From CAYLHS01 sp964496205 (GTDB lineage: Bacteria; Actinomycetota; Acidimicrobiia; Spongiisociales; UBA4744): a DNA stretch of 15,623 nt. A program made the position numbers and the translations under genes. Below, piece after piece: positions 13,317 to 15,623 of the stretch. The stretch lies in the NCBI GenBank assembly GCA_964496205.1, contig CAZBXV010000046.1, positions 1 to 15,623 on the forward strand. The letters are read 5' to 3'. The notes under the pieces were generated by a model, which was given only the letters and a program-made list of their open reading frames with translations, made no database searches and had not been told where the DNA came from. Within the stretch, counting starts at the first letter, position 1; each line of letters starts with the position of its first letter.

Positions 13317-14027
13317 CTACGTCTCGTCTTTGGGGCTCCACACCTCCCATACCTTCCCCACCAGATCCGGCCCGGGTTTCAGGGTGGGTTGTCCGGGCAT
13401 CCAGCCGGCCGGGGTCACCTGTGCTCCACCGGATTCGCGAACGAGCTGGAATGCCTGAATCTGGCGGATGGTTTCCGCGAGGCGCCTGCCGACGGCGTTC
13501 GCGACGATCTCTGTTGCCTGGATGACGCCGTCTGGGTCGATGATGAAACGGCCGCGCTGTTCGATGCCCGCGTTCTCGTCCCACACACCATATGCCCGTC
13601 CGACGTTGCCCGCTTGATCGGACGCCATGGCGAACTGGACGCCCCCATCGACCATCTTGCTGAGTTCGTTGTCGTTCCACATCTTGTGGACGAAGTGGCT
13701 GTCGACACTCACCGAGATGACCTCGACACCCAACGCTTGCAACTCCTCGTACCTGTCGGCGACCGCCGACACCTCAGTCGCTCAGACGAAGGTGAAGTCG
13801 CCGGGATAGAAGCACAACAGCACCCACTTGCCGGCGTAGTCGGAAAGACTCACCTGCCCGAAGGTGCCCTTGTGGTACGCAGGAGCGGTGAAGTCAGGGG
13901 CCTTCTGCCCCACACGTGCAGTCACGTGTACCTCCTGTTCCTGTTGCTGTTGGACGGGCGCGTCGGGGGCTGCCTCTTCGGCGACGAGCCCGGTGACACG
14001 GCCACATCCGACTGTCTCTTCTACCAT
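13317..14027 (-). CDS. Selenocysteine-containing AhpC-like peroxiredoxin (UGA recoded)
   Basis: Reduces peroxides in the cytoplasm. The reading frame is interrupted only by a TGA at 13782-13784, exactly where the peroxidatic Cys belongs: residues 75-85 read PGDFTFV-UGA-ATE, the PxxxTxxC motif. The frame then continues for 154 codons with canonical features (SVSVDSHFVHKMWNDNELSK, RGRFIIDPDG, AFQLVRESGG, TLKPGPDLVGKVW). Read through as selenocysteine, the protein has 236 residues with Sec82. The C-terminal resolving Cys of AhpC is a Thr (QVTPAGW). Remaining cysteines are Cys8 (VGCGR) and Cys72. The ATG at 14027 has AGAGGA upstream; a GTG at 13925 behind AGGAGG is an alternative start at the canonical Prx N-terminus. 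Automatic annotation would split this gene in two. Confidence 0.88.
13754..13784 (-). promoter_or_regulatory. Bacterial SECIS-like hairpin following the UGA codon
   Basis: On the minus strand, 10 nt after the UGA (13784-13782), TGTCGGC (13771-13765) pairs perfectly with GCCGACA (13760-13754) around a GGTC loop. The loop begins 17 nt after the UGA. Bacterial SECIS elements lie inside the coding region directly after the UGA with a comparable distance and a G in the first loop positions. The E. coli fdhF element, as I recall it, also has a GGUC loop. No bulged U is evident in the stem. Confidence 0.75.
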
Positions 14028-14054
14028 TCAGTCCTCTTCTGGTAGACATCCTCC

Positions 14055-14060
14055 AGCATA
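14055..14060 (-). promoter_or_regulatory. Candidate -10 box (TATGCT) for the Sec-peroxiredoxin gene
   Basis: TATGCT on the minus strand lies 27 nt before the ATG at 14027, predicting a leader of about 20 nt that carries AGAAGAGGA as ribosome binding site. It sits in the 69-bp gap after the decarboxylase gene. Confidence 0.35.
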
Positions 14061-14096
14061 ACCGGCGCTCCAGAGTCCAAAGGCCCGTCCACCGGG

Positions 14097-15542
14097 TCAA
14101 CCGGCCCCCATCTCCCCGCCGATGCGAAGGACCGCATCCACAAAGCCGTCCACATGAGCGGGCGTGGTCCGCACGTTGATGAAGCAGGGTCTGATTGCGA
14201 ACTGACCGTTGACGACGGTCGAGCTCGGAAGGAAGTCGGTCTCCCTCAACAGTCTCCTCAGAAGACGCTGGTTGAGCGCATTCGGATCGACTCCGTCCGG
14301 TGCGACGTGACGGAAGCAACAGATCGACAGTGTCGGTTCGGTGAGCAGTTCGAGACGGGGGTCGTGCCGCGCCCGTTCGGCGACCTGCCTGGCGAAATCG
14401 TTGTCCTGGACGACCCGGGCCCGCACCCCTTCTCGGCCGAGTTCCGTGAGAATCGCCCATACGATCACGCCGCGGGCGGGAGCGGACAGCTCCACGCCGA
14501 AGTCCTGATAGGGAATCCCGAGCGAGTCGAGCGACGTTTCGGGTTCGTCGACGAACGCTCCTTCGAGGTAGTCGGCGGGTTCCTGGGTGAAGGCATCGAA
14601 CAGGATCGATCGATCTCGCACGAACGTGGAGGCGACGCCGACCGGCGCGCCGAGCCATTTGTGTGGGTCGACGATGACCGAATCTGCGAGTTCGAGCCCG
14701 TCGTACCGTTCGGCGACGCGCGGATCGAGGATGCCGGGTAGCCCGTATGCGCCGTCGACGTGGTACCAGGTGTTGAACCGTCGCGCGATCTCACCCGCCT
14801 CCCGAAGCGGATCGATCGCACCCGTGTTGGTGGTGCCGGCCGCGGCGACGACGGCGATCGGCACGACTCCCTCGGCCGCATCGTGCTCCATCATGTCGGC
14901 GAGGACATCGGTGCGCATCCGCTGGTTCTGGTCAACGGGGACGAGCTTGACGTTGCGTCGCCCCAGGCCGAGCACACCAGCCGAACGCTGGATCGTGTGG
15001 TGAGCCTCGGCAGAGGTGTAGATGGCAATCGGTGATCCGTCGAGCCCCTTGCCCGCGGGGTCGATCCCGCGTTGCGTCAGCGACCACTGCCGGGCGGCCC
15101 CCATGGCGATCAGGTTGGCGGTCGATCCACCACTCGAGTAGACCCCTTTCATCCGGGGGGAAAGTCCACACAGCTCGCCGAGCCACTCCAATGACAGCTC
15201 TTCGAGACGGTTGAACGCTGTGATCGTGTAGCGCTGGGGAGAGGCGATGCTCGCGACGGCCGCCGCGATCGTGGGAACCGTCGACGGTCCGGCCGTGATC
15301 CACCCCCAGAAGCCCGGATCGGAGACCCGCGTTCCGTTGGGAAGGACGCTGGACAGCAGGCGATCGACGGCTGCGTCGGCGCCCGCTCCTTTGCTGGACA
15401 GCGGACCCTTGAGTGCGGTATCCCATTCGGTGAACCGCTGCATCGCGTCACCCGGAGGCGCGTCCAGGTACTGATCGAGGGCTGCGCCGGCCCGGCTGAG
15501 CAGTTCGTCGAATCTGCCGGTTTCGGGGTGGTTCGTGGTCAT
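14097..15542 (-). CDS. PLP-dependent group II decarboxylase (AADC/glutamate decarboxylase family)
   Basis: A 481-residue pyridoxal-phosphate enzyme of the aromatic L-amino-acid decarboxylase superfamily. The N-terminal part has DPGFWGWITAGPSTVP. The cofactor site is spread over YSSGGSTANLIA (135-146), SAEAHHTIQRSAG with the ring-stacking His near 181-182, AAAGTTNTGAIDP, HVDGAYG with Asp263, and DPHKWLG with the Schiff-base Lys295. It probably removes CO2 from an amino acid to give an amine; the substrate cannot be told from sequence. HVDGAYG differs slightly from the usual HVDAAYAG. The ATG at 15542 is fixed by a TACAGT box 6 nt upstream. It lies 69 bp upstream of the peroxiredoxin gene on the same strand. 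Confidence 0.92.
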   Translation of the reverse strand: MTTNHPETGRFDELLSRAGAALDQYLDAPPGDAMQRFTEWDTALKGPLSSKGAGADAAVDRLLSSVLPNGTRVSDPGFWGWITAGPSTVPTIAAAVASIASPQRYTITAFNRLEELSLEWLGELCGLSPRMKGVYSSGGSTANLIAMGAARQWSLTQRGIDPAGKGLDGSPIAIYTSAEAHHTIQRSAGVLGLGRRNVKLVPVDQNQRMRTDVLADMMEHDAAEGVVPIAVVAAAGTTNTGAIDPLREAGEIARRFNTWYHVDGAYGLPGILDPRVAERYDGLELADSVIVDPHKWLGAPVGVASTFVRDRSILFDAFTQEPADYLEGAFVDEPETSLDSLGIPYQDFGVELSAPARGVIVWAILTELGREGVRARVVQDNDFARQVAERARHDPRLELLTEPTLSICCFRHVAPDGVDPNALNQRLLRRLLRETDFLPSSTVVNGQFAIRPCFINVRTTPAHVDGFVDAVLRIGGEMGAG

Positions 15543-15548
15543 GGCCCG

Positions 15549-15554
15549 ACTGTA
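15549..15554 (-). promoter_or_regulatory. Leaderless -10 box (TACAGT) for the decarboxylase gene
   Basis: TACAGT on the minus strand is followed by 6 nt and the ATG at 15542, with no Shine-Dalgarno sequence. Confidence 0.5.
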
Positions 15555-15569
15555 TCCGAGATCTGGACC

Positions 15570-15623
15570 CTAGGTGTGCTCTTCGGGGAGGTTGTCCTGG
15601 ATGATGCTGATGGGGGTTGCCCA
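15570..15623 (-). CDS. Possible C-terminal end of a further gene (partial)
   Basis: The minus strand is open from the window edge to a TAG at 15570-15572 and would encode 17 residues, WATPISIIQDNLPEEHT. The composition is protein-like and the orientation matches the decarboxylase gene 27 bp downstream. The stretch is too short to assign a family. Confidence 0.35.
   Translation of the reverse strand, partial: WATPISIIQDNLPEEHT

Noticed and set aside
13317..14027. Peroxiredoxin as a pseudogene or two separate genes.
   Set aside because: The only lesion is one TGA at the catalytic Cys position, the frame is otherwise intact and conserved, and a SECIS-like stem follows. Recoding explains this better, although a sequencing error is not excluded.
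14028..14096. A terminator after the decarboxylase gene (CCCG/CGGG stem with TTT on the minus strand).
   Set aside because: The stem is only 4 bp and the T-run only 3 bases, too weak to call.

Overview
The window looks like chromosomal DNA from a high-GC actinobacterium. My best guess, from gene content alone, is an Acidimicrobiia-type lineage. The clues are an F420 biosynthesis gene (cofC) beside an F420-type luciferase-family oxidoreductase, exported proteins with Thr-rich linkers or tails (VanW-like and CapA-like), many genes that appear to be transcribed without a leader from TANNNT boxes, and a UGA-containing (selenocysteine) peroxiredoxin.

Layout. 1-215: intergenic DNA filled by repeat element copy A. 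216-980 (-): RecB/Cas4-like Fe-S nuclease, divergent from a VanW-family envelope protein at 1039-2952 (+). 2953-3169: intergenic hairpins and a 22-bp direct repeat. 3170-3451 (-): unknown 93-residue protein. 3526-4935 (-): pyruvate kinase, 36 bp from a divergent DUF72 gene at 4972-5658 (+). 5673-6644 (-): LLM-class F420-type oxidoreductase, divergent from cofC at 7023-7613 (+), with repeat copies B and C in tandem between them. 7590-8771 (-): MalK/UgpC-type sugar ABC ATPase, convergent with cofC and divergent from an SDR gene at 8831-9541 (+). 9542-9652: short iterated and inverted motifs. 9653-9827 (-): tRNA-Gln(CTG) followed by tRNA-Glu(CTC) with its own promoter. 9874-11921 (-): translationally coupled dppB/dppC-type permeases. 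11968-13116 (-): CapA-family lipoprotein. 13207-13316: repeat copy D. 13317-14027 (-): AhpC-like peroxiredoxin with an in-frame UGA at its peroxidatic Cys position. 14097-15542 (-): PLP-dependent group II decarboxylase. 15570-15623 (-): possible tail of another gene.

How it fits together. This is mostly housekeeping and accessory metabolism rather than one large operon: glycolysis (pyk), F420 supply and use, sugar and peptide import parts, envelope proteins, and peroxide defence. The strongest non-routine signals are three. First, the selenoprotein peroxiredoxin, with a SECIS-like hairpin directly after the UGA. Second, a four-copy family of about 110-160 bp intergenic elements, all in one orientation, with a 110-bp core identical in three copies. 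Third, a recurring TANNNT box 6-8 nt before start codons, which indicates leaderless transcription and fixes several starts. All of this was read by eye from the sequence; no database search was possible.
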